Of a DNA stretch of 51,283 nucleotides, positions 12,044-24,869 are shown piece by piece. Made by a program: the position numbers and the translations under genes. The notes under the pieces are model-generated. The model saw nothing but the letters and a program-made list of their open reading frames with translations. It ran no database searches and was not told where the DNA came from. Within the stretch, counting starts at the first letter, position 1, and the number at the start of each line of letters is the position of its first letter. Source of the DNA: Didymodactylos carnosus (taxonomy: Eukaryota > Rotifera > Eurotatoria > Philodinida > Philodinidae); NCBI GenBank assembly GCA_905250885.1, contig CAJNOQ010000426.1:1-51283 (forward strand), in the 5' to 3' direction.

Positions 12044-12143
12044 TATTTTCAAGAATATTATGTGAATATATGCTCCAGACTCTGGAGCATATATTCACAT
12101 AATATTCTTGAAAATACGTACGCACAACACTGTTGTGCGTACG
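12044..12143. repeat. Two adjacent perfect hairpins with identical ACT loops
   Basis: Hairpin 1 has 35-bp perfect arms (12044-12078 and 12082-12116) around loop ACT. Hairpin 2 follows with no gap: 12-bp perfect arms (12117-12128 and 12132-12143, CGTACGCACAAC) around loop ACT. Confidence 0.9.
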
Positions 12144-15100
12144 TTTTATCTTTCTTCGATTGTTCTTTCAATCAGTCAACTCCTAAACCACTGCACATCA
12201 TGTTTATTCTGTAGTCTAGGTATATATTTATCTCGTTGAAGGTTTGTCTGAGTATCTCTATAATCACGTCAACAATCGGCGATAGAAAAGTTCTAAAACA
12301 TTATTATTTTGACAATTTATGTTTTTAGAGCTCAAACATTAGAACAAGAACGTTATAAACTAAGTGAACGCCCAGAGTAAAACATACTTTTTCTGTGCTT
12401 GAATGCGTCTATTTGTATCTTCAAAGGGAAAGAAAAAAAAGAATTCCAATTGACATACAGTTTAAGAACTACTAGAAACATTGAAAGGATCGAACATCAA
12501 CATCATCAACATTCCAATTGTTGCGTAAGTCAAATATAATTTCAATTTTTTTTCAAAATATCTTACTACTGCATTATCCTTAGTCTCTCTCTAGGTTTTT
12601 GAATTAACTTAGCTAAACGTATCACAAAAACGTTGAAAAGTGTAAAAGGGTAATGTAATCAAGAGAAGAAACAATTGGTGTCGCATGGAGTCAATCGATA
12701 ATATATATATATATGAAATATATGTGTCCTTGTGTGTGTCTTATTTTCAATGGCAGTATCATGATGTTAGCAGAAAAATGGTTCCTTTTTATTGTTTCAC
12801 AGGAAAAAATTATGAAATATATAATCATACAGCCACTCTAAATACGTTTCCTTCTCAAGTATTTCCTGTAATGCTGGAAAAGATGACAAAATTAGATATG
12901 AATGGAAGTTGAGTTTAAAAAAATGAGAAAGCTCTAAAAATTCCCAGATCAATAGAACATCTTTACAGTTGTTTGACCTTTGCTAAAACAAAAGAAGGGT
13001 GAAAGTGCTCCGTTTAATTATCTATATATGATAATAACAAAATGCGTTTTGATCATATCGGAACAATACGATTTTTCGAATCTTTTTTGTCAAGTTTGGT
13101 AAAAAAAAATAAAACGTTATACACAACAGGGATTATTTTCCTTATTTTTTAAATCCTTAGTGACATTAGCTCTCATTATATTTATCCTACATAAAAATAT
13201 GAGAGACATGCAATATTCCGTAAAATTACCCGAATTTTCTTTTTACTAGATGAAAAACAATTAATTATTTATGAAAAAAAGTTTTTCATTTTCTTTTCTT
13301 TTATTCTATATTCATTTTCACATTACGAAAGGTATGATGTTTAGTTTATTAAATTGAGTATGGTTAAAATATATAAATAATAAAATAACAGGAACATTTT
13401 TTAAAGTACCCATCATTATTTCAATCCTTTTTATTAGGCTATTATCACGAACCACGGATCAGAGTATCTACAATCTTTTTAATTCTCTGACGAAAAATGT
13501 TAAATCCTTAGAATACATATATTCTCTTGCGATGAAAGTTTCAAGTTTAGTTAATTCGTTGTAGTCTAAAATGTAGAAGTCATTGATTCAGAAGATATTT
13601 TATCAATTTTATATCTGTATTTTCAGGACAGTTTAGAGGTATTTGGATCTCCATTTTAGTCACTAAAAGTTTTTTTTTCAAAAATAGGATAATCATCTGG
13701 ATAGAAGAGACAATGTTCTATTAATCGTGAAAGTTTTAAGTTTAAGCGGTGGATATTGCTAGAGTTATATCAGTTTTACTAAAAACGTGATCAAAAGGGT
13801 ATATGTTTGTTACATATCACATAGAGAAATATTTATATCGGCACATATTTAAAAGGCGTATAAGCAATTATCATGATCTTAGAACAGCAACATCGTTATC
13901 CAATTCTATCGAAATTTTTTCCTTTTCTTTATTGAGTAATAAATAATCTCAACAAATAATATCAAAATTTCAATCGATTGTATTCCACATTGAAGAAATA
14001 GTAAGCGTCATTATTCTTATTTTTATAAAGTCTATTTGTTACATTTCGTAGAAACATTAAAACTGGTAATTGATGGTGTTTCAATGACAAACAGAATAAT
14101 AGAGCAGAATAGATTTCAAATAAAGAATATCAACATAACAATATCAAAAACAATGATACTGTATCGGGCAGTTGATTCTCCTCTTCTAATGTATATTTTA
14201 CATCAATTCAATCAGTAATTGACAATAATTCAGCATCTTCTCAAACACAGTGATCATTTCTATTAACAAAGTGCTCCATTATTAAGAATGACCAATCATC
14301 CAAATTTGTCGGCGTTACTATCTTCATCACATCTACATTCGGCACACTCACCAACACCAATCGATCGATTAAATTATTATCTTACAGTGGATATACACTC
14401 GTGACGTATTACTTTACAATAACCAAAAGTTTCTTTGCCTTATAAAAATCATAAGAATAGCAAAAAGTATCGTCATCCTACAAGATCAATCTACATCTTC
14501 TAACAATAATTCCATGAAATGACAATAACTATGTTTGTCTTCCAAACAGTATCTTCAAACAAGAAGAAAAATGGTCAATACTAGAGATAGTGTTCCGAGA
14601 AGATCGCACAGATTCAAATTCGAAGATGTATTCAATGATGTGCAAACAATTCCGGGCGAAACATTGGGCAACCTAAGTGATCAGTTGTGTAACTATGAAT
14701 TAATATACCGATCAAAGTGGTATCATTTGCGGAGCAAATACTCTAATCAACAAGATAATGGTAAATTATTGACTAATTGTCATCAGTTGTTTACAAATGT
14801 CAATATTTCTGTTGTGATTCTATTTCGTTTGACCACATTCAGTATTAGTCATATCTGAAAATCATCGTGACTACAGTTTAGTTAGCAGCTGGAACATTTA
14901 TGCGATAATGAGCATGTTATTGTGACAAAATTTTCTTTCGATTTATTCACTATTAGATTGAGCCTTCCCCAATTACTCACAGGTGTTTACTTTTTCATTT
15001 ATTGCTGAATTAAATATGTATTAGTATCTCAGATCATCCATCCAATAGCATTAATCACTACGTTCGGACGTACAATATAGTCCTTCGATTAGTCTTTAAA

Positions 15101-15505
15101 GCTTTCAGGAACGAGTAGTACATGGTTAGTGAGTGTGTATGAAGAGCTCAAACAATTGGGCGAAAAGAACTCTGCGTCAGGTTAGCTTACTGTCCAGAAC
15201 TGTGGTTGATCTGACTGCTGTTTTTGTACACAAAAGACATCGGAAGTTGAATGTAGTAGAAGCGAGATTTTAGGGTATTTTGGTAAAGAGTCAGTAGTTA
15301 GCCGTTTGATTATTTATGGCTACGAGTGTAACCGATTGATAACCATAATCGGTACATGCCTATTAGGCTATCGAAACTAACTCTTATGAGTACCCTTCAC
15401 CGGTAACACTAGCCGTAAGGCAGGATATTCTTATTGCTCAGTGTGTTTTCTGTCTTCGTGTACTAAAAGTTTCAAACGCAACTCATCACAATTCTTAAGA
15501 GTCAG
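12144..15505. other. Gene-poor stretch with possible decayed exons
   Basis: No intact gene. Exon-like patches: 12330-12378 (TTTTTAG acceptor, then AQTLEQERYKLSERPE, then GTAAAA); 14287-14403, an open frame starting MTNHPNLSALLSSSHLHSAH; and 14571-14858, starting MVNTRDSVPRRSHRFKFEDV. They share no family I recognise and do not join in frame. They may be remnants of degraded genes. Confidence 0.3.
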
Positions 15506-15513
15506 GATTGGGA

Positions 15514-16025
15514 CAGAGATGGGCGAGTTCGAGTCACATTTTTCTGTGACTCGAACTCGGACTCGAGAATCTTGATAAACTGACTCGAGTCACTCACGTG
15601 CAACTTTACATTATTATGAGGATGTTAAACATATTTGTTATATACTATCAGAGAGAGAGAGATTTGAGAATATTCTAAATAGAACATCGCGTCACATGAG
15701 AGGATTGAAGACCTAGAAAACGTTTTTTATGTGAATTGAATTATATGGTGCCCATCTTTAGATCCAACTTGCAAAAAAGAGTCGAGATGACACCTAGGAA
15801 GTGTTCAGCAGAATGAGTAAAAACGAATGCTTAAAACAACAGCAGTGAGTAGTAAGCTGTCTTGAAAAAATGAATCAAGAGGAAGACTACCACTAGAAAA
15901 TGACTCGAGGTGACTCGAGTCAATTTTTTATGCGACTCGGACTCGAAGCCTGCTGACTCGGACTCGAATCTGGACTCGAAGCCTGCTGACTCGGACTCGA
16001 AAAAGTGGTGACTCGCTCATCTCTG
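15514..16025. mobile_element. hAT-type MITE, 512 bp, with 8-bp target duplication
   Basis: Left end CAGAGATGGGCGAGT; right end in reverse complement CAGAGATGAGCGAGT. Both are flanked by the identical 8-bp GATTGGGA (15506-15513 and 16026-16033). An 8-bp duplication and a CAGRG-type terminus are hallmarks of hAT transposons. Subterminal regions are packed with GACTCGGACTCGAA-type repeats in both orientations. There is no transposase, so it is non-autonomous. The intact duplication suggests a fairly recent insertion. Confidence 0.9.
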
Positions 16026-16033
16026 GATTGGGA

Positions 16034-18339
16034 TAGTTATAGCGAGTAGTGTAAAGCGAAAAATAAAGAAATATGAGTAAATCCTCAGTGAATTTTGAGT
16101 AAATGGCAGTGCGAGAGCACAATATATGTCTCCTTTTCTATTCTAGTGAGTGATCTCTCCAAAAGTGCTCATTCTGTCTTGTTGTTTGTATAATACAATG
16201 AAGCGAGTAATATCTAATAAAAATGATACGTTCCATATCAGCTTCTTATTTCTGGAATGCAAATGTGTTGATTATAAGAAGAATGATTAGTACGTAAAAT
16301 TGATGATAACAAGAGTTCCATTAATTAATACATTGAAAATTGATAAAAGGAGGATATCAAATTATATAAATACAGCGTAACATTTAATGAAAGAAAATAC
16401 ATCATCAAAACAGCATATTTTCTCGTGCAAGAACAACGGAGTGCAGTCTACAGTTAACTGCAACTCATATACTCCGCTCAAGTTGGCTTAGACTCTTTTT
16501 AAGTAGCCAATAGCCTGGAAATGGATGAATAGATAGAAGAAATAAGAAGTTCAGCTTTTGCTCAGTACTTCAAGGTGCCATGCATATAGTTACATATCAA
16601 CATTTCATCATTCCGAAATACTGATTTAGACATTAGATTCATAACCCTGAGCAATATAGTTGAAGCAAATTAAGGTTAAAGAGAATAAAGTTTATATCAG
16701 ACCGATGCACTACCATTATGCTACCAAGACCTATTCTTTTCTGTTAAATATCACATTGACTTACGAGAAAGTGAAAAAGAAATTTGTAAGAAATTTCAAT
16801 TATCAATGTATTTTGTTACACGTGAACTATATGAGACACATAACCTATTGCTTTACAAACTAATAAGATTCAAAAAAGAACAGTAGGAAATAAAATACCT
16901 TTATTATGCTCAATGGCGTGATAAAATTTCTACTTTACTTTTTATTTAAAAAAAATGACGAGTATATATGTATTTGTCAGATCATTCGTATTTCTTCAAA
17001 CTTCTAACTCATGAAAGAGGCTTGTTGAAGAAAATATTTGAGAAAAGTTTACCAGTTTGAAAAAGCAGCGGTAGGATTTAGGGACGGTTTGTGTCTTTTT
17101 ACATACGGTTAGAATCAAAATTAGACCATATAGTTAAGATCAATATGTGTTGATATATATTGTTATTTTTGGAATAAAAAATGTTTTTTCGTAGCAGGCA
17201 ACTAGTATCTTTTTTTTTTCTTTTCTTATTCAAGAAGGAAGAATTTAGTAGACAATTTCTATTCTCCTGAATAAGTGGTATCTGTAGAAGTATTAATTCA
17301 GAATTGCATATTGTAGCCATACGCTACAAAGTTATTATGTCAAAAGTGAACTTATTACAAATATTTTTCTTTTTGTTTTGCCGATAGACACTTTTTACTC
17401 TATTTTTTTTCTTTTACCTTGTGTGTATCTATCTCAGTATACATACACACGTACAAAAAGTATTAATTGTTTCTGAAGTGATAGAAATGGAGAAAGAAAT
17501 ATATTATACCTATGATGAAGAAAATAAATCGATATCCAACAACTGCAAGTGTCGCCCATTAGAAGACTTTCTGTGCATCTAAGTATTAACCGCTGCGGCT
17601 GATGAAAGTGCTAACATCACTGAATAATATATATACTCATTTCCGCTTTGGCATTTATAACTTCCGTTGATTAATTTCACTCTTTTTCATTATAATTAGA
17701 CTAGTACCTAATTTTGTTAAATATTTACTACATGTGAAAAAACAGATAAAAAAGACTGGAAATGCATTACATATGAGAAAATACATAAACTACTTCCGTT
17801 CCTTGACTGATGATCCGTTTCCGCCTGTCAAATTTTCTTTCCTTTTTCTATAAGGAAAATTTTAAACTATATTTACCCACTTATGGGGCAGCATGATCAT
17901 CAAGTACTCTTATTCGTAAAGTATAAGTTGACATTTTTTTACCAATAAAAAAATGATAGTTATATGAAAATATTAAGGCGTAGGTTTATGGATTGAACGA
18001 ATATTTGTTACTGTGTATTGCACGCTGCTGAACAAACAATAAAAATTTGAAACAATATTATATTTGATGGAGAATAGAGAGATAGAGATTGTATGACGTT
18101 AACGAAGTCTAACAGTGAGTTAAGAGAAAATGATCATATACTCCATTAAAACAATCATATTATTATTTTTCTTTTTTTACATTTATTGACATTGCTCTTT
18201 GATATGGAACTTTTTTAAATATTATTTAAATTTTTTAATGGTATCTTTTAGATTCATGCTGATTATTCTTGCTCATATTTATAAGATAATAGATGAACAT
18301 TTGTTTTTATCATTTTTACAACTGTTTTATTTTACTACA
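16034..18339. other. AT-rich non-coding stretch upstream of the GPCR gene
   Basis: I see no exon, RNA gene or inverted repeat worth naming. It presumably includes the GPCR promoter, but no specific element can be supported. Confidence 0.4.
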
Positions 18340-18344
18340 AGAGC

Positions 18345-21300
18345 ATGGTAGAATATCATGCAATATTAACTGATACAATCAATATTACATTTCAGAATAT
18401 ATTTAACAATAATTCAACAGTCGATAATGGACTTTTAAGACCGTTATACGTGACAATTTTGATTGCATTTTGTTTATCTTGTATTATTTTATTAACTATT
18501 ATAGGAAATATTGTTGTTTTGCTTGCTTTATGTATCAATTTTGCATTGAGATCACCAACTCACTTATTAATGGGTAATTTGGCATTAGCCGATCTTCTAC
18601 TTGGTAAGAAATCTTCTCCTGTAGGCTGTGCTAGTAGCAATGGTGTATATTTAAAAATTTTAGGTATTACTGTCTTACCATTCTCAGCCACAATTGAAAT
18701 ATTCGAAGGCAATTGGCCATTTGGAAGAACATTTTGTCACATTTGGTTAGCAATAGATGTTCTCTACTGTACTGCCAGTATAAACGGTCTCATGTTTATA
18801 AGTGTCGAACGTTATATCGGTGTTACCAATCCGTTACGTTATCATATCATAATTACTCGTGGTCGTACATTAATTGTTATTTGTAGTATTTGGATATTAT
18901 CTATACTTATTTCTGTTGCACCATTTTTTGGTTGGAAAAAATTTAATGAAATTAAATTAGGTACTAAAACATGTTTTATTAACGATGAACCATCATACGT
19001 TCTATTCTCTTGTTCATTTTCATTTTATATACCTTTAATTATTATTCTATGTGTTTATACGCGTGTTTATCGTGAGGCTAATAGACAATCGAGATTTCTT
19101 TACGGAGATGGACATAAAAAATTAAAGGTAAATCATAATGAAGTAACATTACGTGTTCATATTGTTCACTCGACGACCAATGGACATCACAGTACAACAA
19201 CTACCAATTTAAATGGAAAAAATCTCGTCACAGTGCCTAGTAAATTTTCAAGATTTAAACGAGAAAGAAAAGCAGGTATATATCTAGATTAATTTTATCA
19301 TTGCATAATCTCTTTCTTTCTATTTTTTTTAAGCAAAAACATTGGGAATTGTTGTTGGTATGTTTATATTATCTTGGCTGCCATTCTTTGTCCTATTACC
19401 AATTAGTAAGTAGCAAATATAAAATTTCCTCATTTTTCTTATAGTGTATGTCATATATTAACTGCAACCAACTGTGACACATTATTCTTTTAGTTGAAAA
19501 ACAAAAGGATTGTAGAATGATAGCAGTTATAAAAGGCTCTGAACAAGCTATTATTGACACTACAAATAATTCTATCATATAGTTCGCTAATGTTTGATAT
19601 TTCTACACACGTAGAAATAGAAAACAAAATACAATTTAAACCATGCGATTATCGTGAAGAAGAATATTTTTGAGGAATACATATGACATTTACCATTCTC
19701 CTTTTTCCCAATCAAATCAGTTCAAATTTGATTGTTACAAAAAAAAAGACTATTCACTCTTGCTAACTAATAGATGTGGATTACAAATTTTCTTTTCCTA
19801 TTTTGATGTTTAAAAAACAACCATAAACGTTTTTAGTGAATAGGAAATCAAGTGACAATGATCATAAACGAGTGAATGAATGAAGGAGAGGAAGAGGAAA
19901 AGTATGTCATTGAATTTTTTACTATTATCAAAAACATCTTCAAAAATCCACAGACTTCATTCATCAAGATCATATAGTGAATTCAAACAGTGACGCATCC
20001 TTATTTTTTCTTCTACTACGATAACTCGAAGAAATCAGAAAAGTAGTTGGAAAGGATGTGTGTGTGATAATTCTATCATAATGATTGAAAACTAAGTCTT
20101 TCTTTGCTTTAGACTGGAAACTTTTTTTAAACAATTTGCTGAAATAAAGCAAACATTTCTGAGTTATCTCCAGTCTCTCCATAACTTTTAATCATTAGAT
20201 TGCATTCAATGTGTGGAAAACCGTTTAATAACCTTCCGAAAGGTTCCTGAGCAGAAATGTATTTTCGACGCAAAACCTAGGATCCTGTTCAAACTTTCTT
20301 GGAATGTTAAGGAGCATTTCAAAATTTATGCCGTTCACTAGGCCGCTCTGCCCGTTGGTCTTTCAGTTTTGTGCGATTGCTGAAAACCGCAGGTCTCTAG
20401 CACTTATCGTTATCGAGTTATTAAAGAAAAAGCCCACCTGCCTTCGTTTTTGGCGACTATAATAGTTGGAGAAACAATCAACTTCAAGCTTCATACAGGC
20501 GTGGGGTATTCTTTTATTCGATAAGCGTGGACAAAAAAAACAATATTGTGTTGTTGTCTTTAGTGTTGGACAATGTCGGCTATTAAAACTATATTCTCAC
20601 TTAAATACAATCCACCGCTCCTAATATAATAACAATCGAATGTATTTGAACGACCTGTCCAACGGATGAACGACCTAGTGAATGGCATAAATTCTGAAAT
20701 GCTCCTTTTTTAACATTCCAAGAAAGTTTGAACAGGATTCTGGGTTTTGCGTCGAAAATACATTTCTGCTCAGGAACCTTCCGGAAGGTTATTAAACGAT
20801 TTTCCACACATTGAATGCAATCTAATGATTAAAAGTTATGGAGAGTTTGATTGAAGGATTTGGTTGAAGAATGTCACGTCTTTTTCAGTCAGAATAAATA
20901 AGACGATGCTCAAGATATATTATTTTCATCACTTGTTTTAAGGTTAAATATTATAGACTCGTTATTGTGAAGGTTCTCTCACATGTGCTCGCAACCTACT
21001 TCATTTGTGGGGGAAATTCTTTCTGAAAATCGATTTTCAAAAAACTTTGCCAGGTTTTCACTGGTTTGAGTTGTAATTCCAACCGGCCCCTTTACCGGCC
21101 GGACCGGATCGGTTTATCTTTTCTCAACCGGTTCCAGCTCTAGGTGGCCCATAAAGAATGTCGGTCTTAGTATTTCGTTAATATTTCGCTGAGTTTTCGT
21201 TGTCAAGGCTTTAACTTCTTTAAAAAGATTCGTCGTTTCGTTCTCTACAAAAAACATATTGAACATTTTTTATATACCGCAGAAATATAGGAAAATCGGT

Positions 21301-22645
21301 GAAATACTGCGAAGCTTCAATTCCCATTACTTTCTAATCCAAAACACAACGAAAAGATATTTATTTTGAACATGAAGCTATGCAACAAACTAGAATCAAA
21401 ACGTATGTGCTGGGTCACGAAGTGTCGTCTTTCTTGTTGTGTATCAGAAGTTGTCTTTGAACGTGTTTTTCTGATACAAAATGGAGTTTTACTAGTCTAC
21501 CAAAAAAAGGAAAATTTTCACCTTTCCACCTTGTTAGTGGAAATGAAATGGAGCTATCGAACTTTCCCTGTTCGAATGTAACAAAAGAATTAAGATAATT
21601 AGCTTTAAGATAAGACACAGCGGATCTCAAAATATTTGATTTTGGCCGATTTATAAAAATTTTCGGAAATGCCACAAAAACTACAGTTTGAAAACGGCGA
21701 TTTTTGATAAAATCGATATAAGCAAAAATTTCTCCCGCAACGAATTGCGATCACGAAGAATTTGAAGCATAACCAATTGGTAGAGCTTTTCAAGGGCTAC
21801 AAAACTGTCATTTTCTCTTATTCTGTATCGCAAAATATAAAGAGCAAGAATTGAAAAACTGCTTTTTTGGGTTAGAAAGTAATGGGAATTGAAGCTTCGC
21901 AGTATTTCACCGATTTTCCTATATTTCTGCGGTATATAAAAAATGTTCAATATATTTTTGTAGAGAACGAAATGACGAATCTTTTTAAGATGTTAAAGAA
22001 GTTAAAGCCTTGATAATAAAAACTAAGCGAAATATTAACGAAATATTGAGATCGACATTCTTTATGATTCACTCGTTAGAACAACTATCTTTGTCTCAAT
22101 TCATTTATCTGAATACGTGTGTTTGAAACTTTATGTTTTATAAAATGTTTTATTGTAGAAGCTCTATCGTCAACTGATCCCGGTGTTATATTTTCTGTTT
22201 GTTTTTGGCTTGGCTATTGTAATAGTTGTTTTAATCCCTTTATATACGCATTTTCCAGTCGTGAATTTCGAAAGTAAATACAACCGTTTGTTCATCAATT
22301 TTATTTTACATAAAATATATTCTTTATTTTAGAGCGTTCAAAAGTATCTTACGATGCCGTCCGCACTTTAAAAAACCATCGACTATGTACAGATTATCAA
22401 ATGCCCTTGAAGGAGTTCGTTTAAGATCATTGACCAGTTTTGATCTGTCATCAAATTCTCCGATAGATGATTCAGTGCATTCATGCCGTGCATCAATTGA
22501 AAGTCAACGACTTTTTTCATCACCTCATTATCGCTCTCAAAAAATACAAGAAAAACGTCTCTCGGCAGATACAATGAATATTCGAAGTCAAAATAAACAT
22601 CACATACAACGTCAATTGTCTCGTAGCGAGTCAACTCTCAGATAG
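18345..22645 (+). CDS. Alpha-1-adrenergic-like aminergic GPCR (5 exons, 456 aa)
   Basis: Exons 18345-18603, 18664-19275, 19334-19405, 22159-22273, 22333-22645; phases agree. Class A receptor closest in memory to ADRA1/OAMB types. N-terminal sequons N13-I-T and N23-S-T. TM1 has GNIVVLL and TM2 LALADLLLG, continuing after the intron as ITVLPFSATIEIF. TM3 has an Asp (AIDVLYCTAS) expected to bind the amine. The DRY motif is ERY (SVERYIGV). TM5 is YVLFSCSFSFYIPL, with serines where catechol-binding serines occur. TM6 is KAAKTLGIVVGMFILSWLPF and TM7 WLGYCNSCFNPFIYAF. Loop 3 is short. The C-tail is about 100 residues, Ser-rich and basic, probably phosphorylated. The likely ligand is octopamine or another biogenic amine, signalling through Gq by analogy. 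Introns are 60, 58, 2753 and 59 nt. Confidence 0.95.
18604..18663 (+). other. 60-nt intron open in frame (GPCR)
   Basis: GTAAGA...TTTTAG interrupts the TM2 motif between LADLLL-G and ITVLPF. It is 20 codons long and has no stop in the receptor frame, so retention would insert 20 residues into TM2. Removing it restores the family alignment exactly, so it is called an intron. Confidence 0.88.
20175..20845. repeat. Foldback FB2 in the GPCR intron: about 185-bp arms
   Basis: Arms 20175-20358 and 20659-20845 (CTCTCCATAACTTTTAATCA and on) have a few mismatches and small indels. The spacer is 300 bp. No transposase and no clear target duplication. The arms also contain a small palindrome (CCTTCCGGAAGG-like). 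Confidence 0.88.
21060..21142. mobile_element. Possible transposon terminal fragment
   Basis: A GC-rich patch (CCGGCCGGACCGGATCGG... ending GGTTCCAGCTCTA) is unlike its AT-rich surroundings. In reverse complement it begins TAGAGCTGGAACCGG, which looks like a DNA-transposon end. No partner end is seen. It directly abuts foldback FB3. Confidence 0.35.
21150..22066. repeat. Foldback FB3 in the GPCR intron: about 195-bp arms
   Basis: Arms 21150-21344 (CATAAAGAATGTCG...) and 21865-22066 show visible substitutions and small indels, so it looks older than FB1. The spacer is 520 bp. Open frames in the spacer have no family features. Its right end lies 92 bp upstream of the TM7 exon. Confidence 0.87.
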
Positions 22646-24869
22646 GAAAATAGATATAAAAGTTATTATAATTGATTCTTAAAAACACACTGAAAATAAT
22701 AGTAAAATTATTATCACAACAACAAAAGAAGACCTGTAAAAGGCCTAGCTACATCAGAACGAAGCGTAATCAAATGTCGCATGGTGTTCGAACGACGGTT
22801 GAAAACTGAATACTTAATGCTGATAACAAAGAACTATGCAAAAAAAAACAGTCTCTCTCTGTGATAGTCACTGATTCACTTCTCAGACGAATCTTTCTTC
22901 GACAATAACAAAAAAAAACTCGGTATCCCAGAAATAAAGTGATAGTTTCTATCTTATATCTGGCATGTCAGGGACGCAGAAAGAGAACAAAAGTGAAAGA
23001 ATGTAACTTATCTATCATCTAATAGAAGTACGATGAATATGGGAAGAGGAACTGATTTTCGATATGTTTGGTATAATACCGTTTTACACCCTTTGGTGAT
23101 AACCCCTTGTTTACTAGATAACTCCTGTATGAGGATTGACATCCTATTTTTCTCATTCTTTTTCCTGTATTAGATTGTAATAATCAAAAGAAATATTGAA
23201 AAAGGTGATATTAATCAAAAAAAGCATTTGATGCTTATAGTGTAAAAAATTTGATGCTATACATTATTAGTAGAAAATATCCTATGTGCATACGGAATAT
23301 CTCATCAATTTTTTCAAAGATTCTTACGCGCTACACGATACAAACATTTTTTCTCTTCTCCAAGTATGCTTTCAGAATTCATACACTTTTTTTTATGAGA
23401 GTATAAATGAAATCGCGCTAAATTCATTTCTATTTCCTAAAAAACTTGTCCGAATAAAATTAATAGTTCAGAGGTGAAGCTCTTAAAGCGGAAAGAAACA
23501 CTTTTGATCTGACATTGATGACTATTTTCCCACGTATAACTTCTTGATAATAAATAAATTTTTTGACAGAAAAACATTGCCAAAACACTAACACTAATAT
23601 TTTTTCGTGAGACAATGTGTGTTCGACAGTATCCGATATTATAACAGCGATGATCGAGTTTTTGTTGTCAGAAAAATGACATCAATATGTATTTGGATAT
23701 AAAATTCATGCTGAACGTTAAGCTTATCCATAAAATTGATCGTACATATTGTATTCCACGGACTTTTTTTTTTAATAAAAAAAAATTTCTTGCTTAACAA
23801 ACAATGGCTATATAAAAAAAAAATTTTTCATTGGAACAAATTGAAAACAATCAAGGTATCAGTCTATCAACTAAAGTAATCAAAAAAATATTATAAAACA
23901 TGTACATTAATAAGAATAAAGAACAAAGCTCAAAAACGAAAGACAAAAGCAATTTTGTATTAGTCTTATGATTTCATAAATGAAATCAGGATCTTGACTA
24001 GAATAGAAAGCAACAGCAAGCTTACCCTAGACAAAATTCCCCTCCTCTCCCTCCCCAAAAAAAAGAGTACTTCCTGTCTATTTTCTACTAGGAAGTTACA
24101 GGATCGTAACATTTAGGATTCACCTAATAACTTCCTAACAGAATCAGTCCTACTAGGATTTCGCTTAAGTTTGTTTAGGATCCTAAGAAATTAAAGCGAA
24201 ATCCTAGTAGGATATGTCTCGGATCCTGTCAAGATACTCATAGGACTTTTACTAGTTAGAGTTAGTGGTATCCAAGACAAAATTTGCTCAGCAAATTTTT
24301 GAGACCACAACTGCGCTTTACAGATTGGCTACCTTTACGAAAGAAATGAGAAAACGTAAAATCATAATACATCATTTCACCGAAACAAACTAATTGTTTA
24401 TCACTGTCTTATATCGATAAATATTACAGAATCTCTATCTTCTTTACAAAACAACTGAAACCAGATTCTTGGTAGTATTTAAGGATGTTTCAAACCCGAT
24501 TCGAGTTAGGTGGTTCACGAAGATCATCTGATATTAGTAGCAGAAAACACAACCACTAGAGACCATTAAGAGAGTAAAATAACCAAATTTAAAAAAAAAT
24601 GAGGAGTTAAACTCTTCACACCCGAACGTTCAGCTTTGAAACATTCTTCTTAGTAAAAAATAAAATAAAAATAAAAATCACAAGTATTGTTCGAATTGCA
24701 CAACTAAAATAGAGAAAGTATAAAAAAATAAAGATGCAGTCTGTGTTTGTACTAAAAACATTTCAACGGGATAAAAAATATCACAGAATAATCACCCAAT
24801 ATCAACAAAAAGATGCTCACTTGAATTTGAGTAAATGATATTTCTAATTTAACTAACAAAACGACAAAA
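22646..24869. other. Non-coding stretch between the convergent GPCR and zinc/propeller genes
   Basis: Probable 3' UTRs plus intergenic DNA. One inverted repeat: TCCTACTAGGATTTCGCTTA (arm 24148-24168) pairs with arm 24191-24212. It sits within a patch with several AGGATCC/CCTAAG motifs (24080-24245), perhaps a decayed MITE. No coding sequence seen. Confidence 0.4.

Noticed and set aside
12685..12912. 75-aa open frame
   Set aside because: It begins in a TATATA repeat, and its composition looks like random AT-rich sequence.
15928..16122. Minus-strand frame with repeated RVRVSRLRV
   Set aside because: It is a translation of the GACTCG repeats in the hAT-type MITE.
21366..21950. Several overlapping frames in the GPCR intron
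   Set aside because: They lie in FB3 spacer and arms, conflict with one another and show no protein family.
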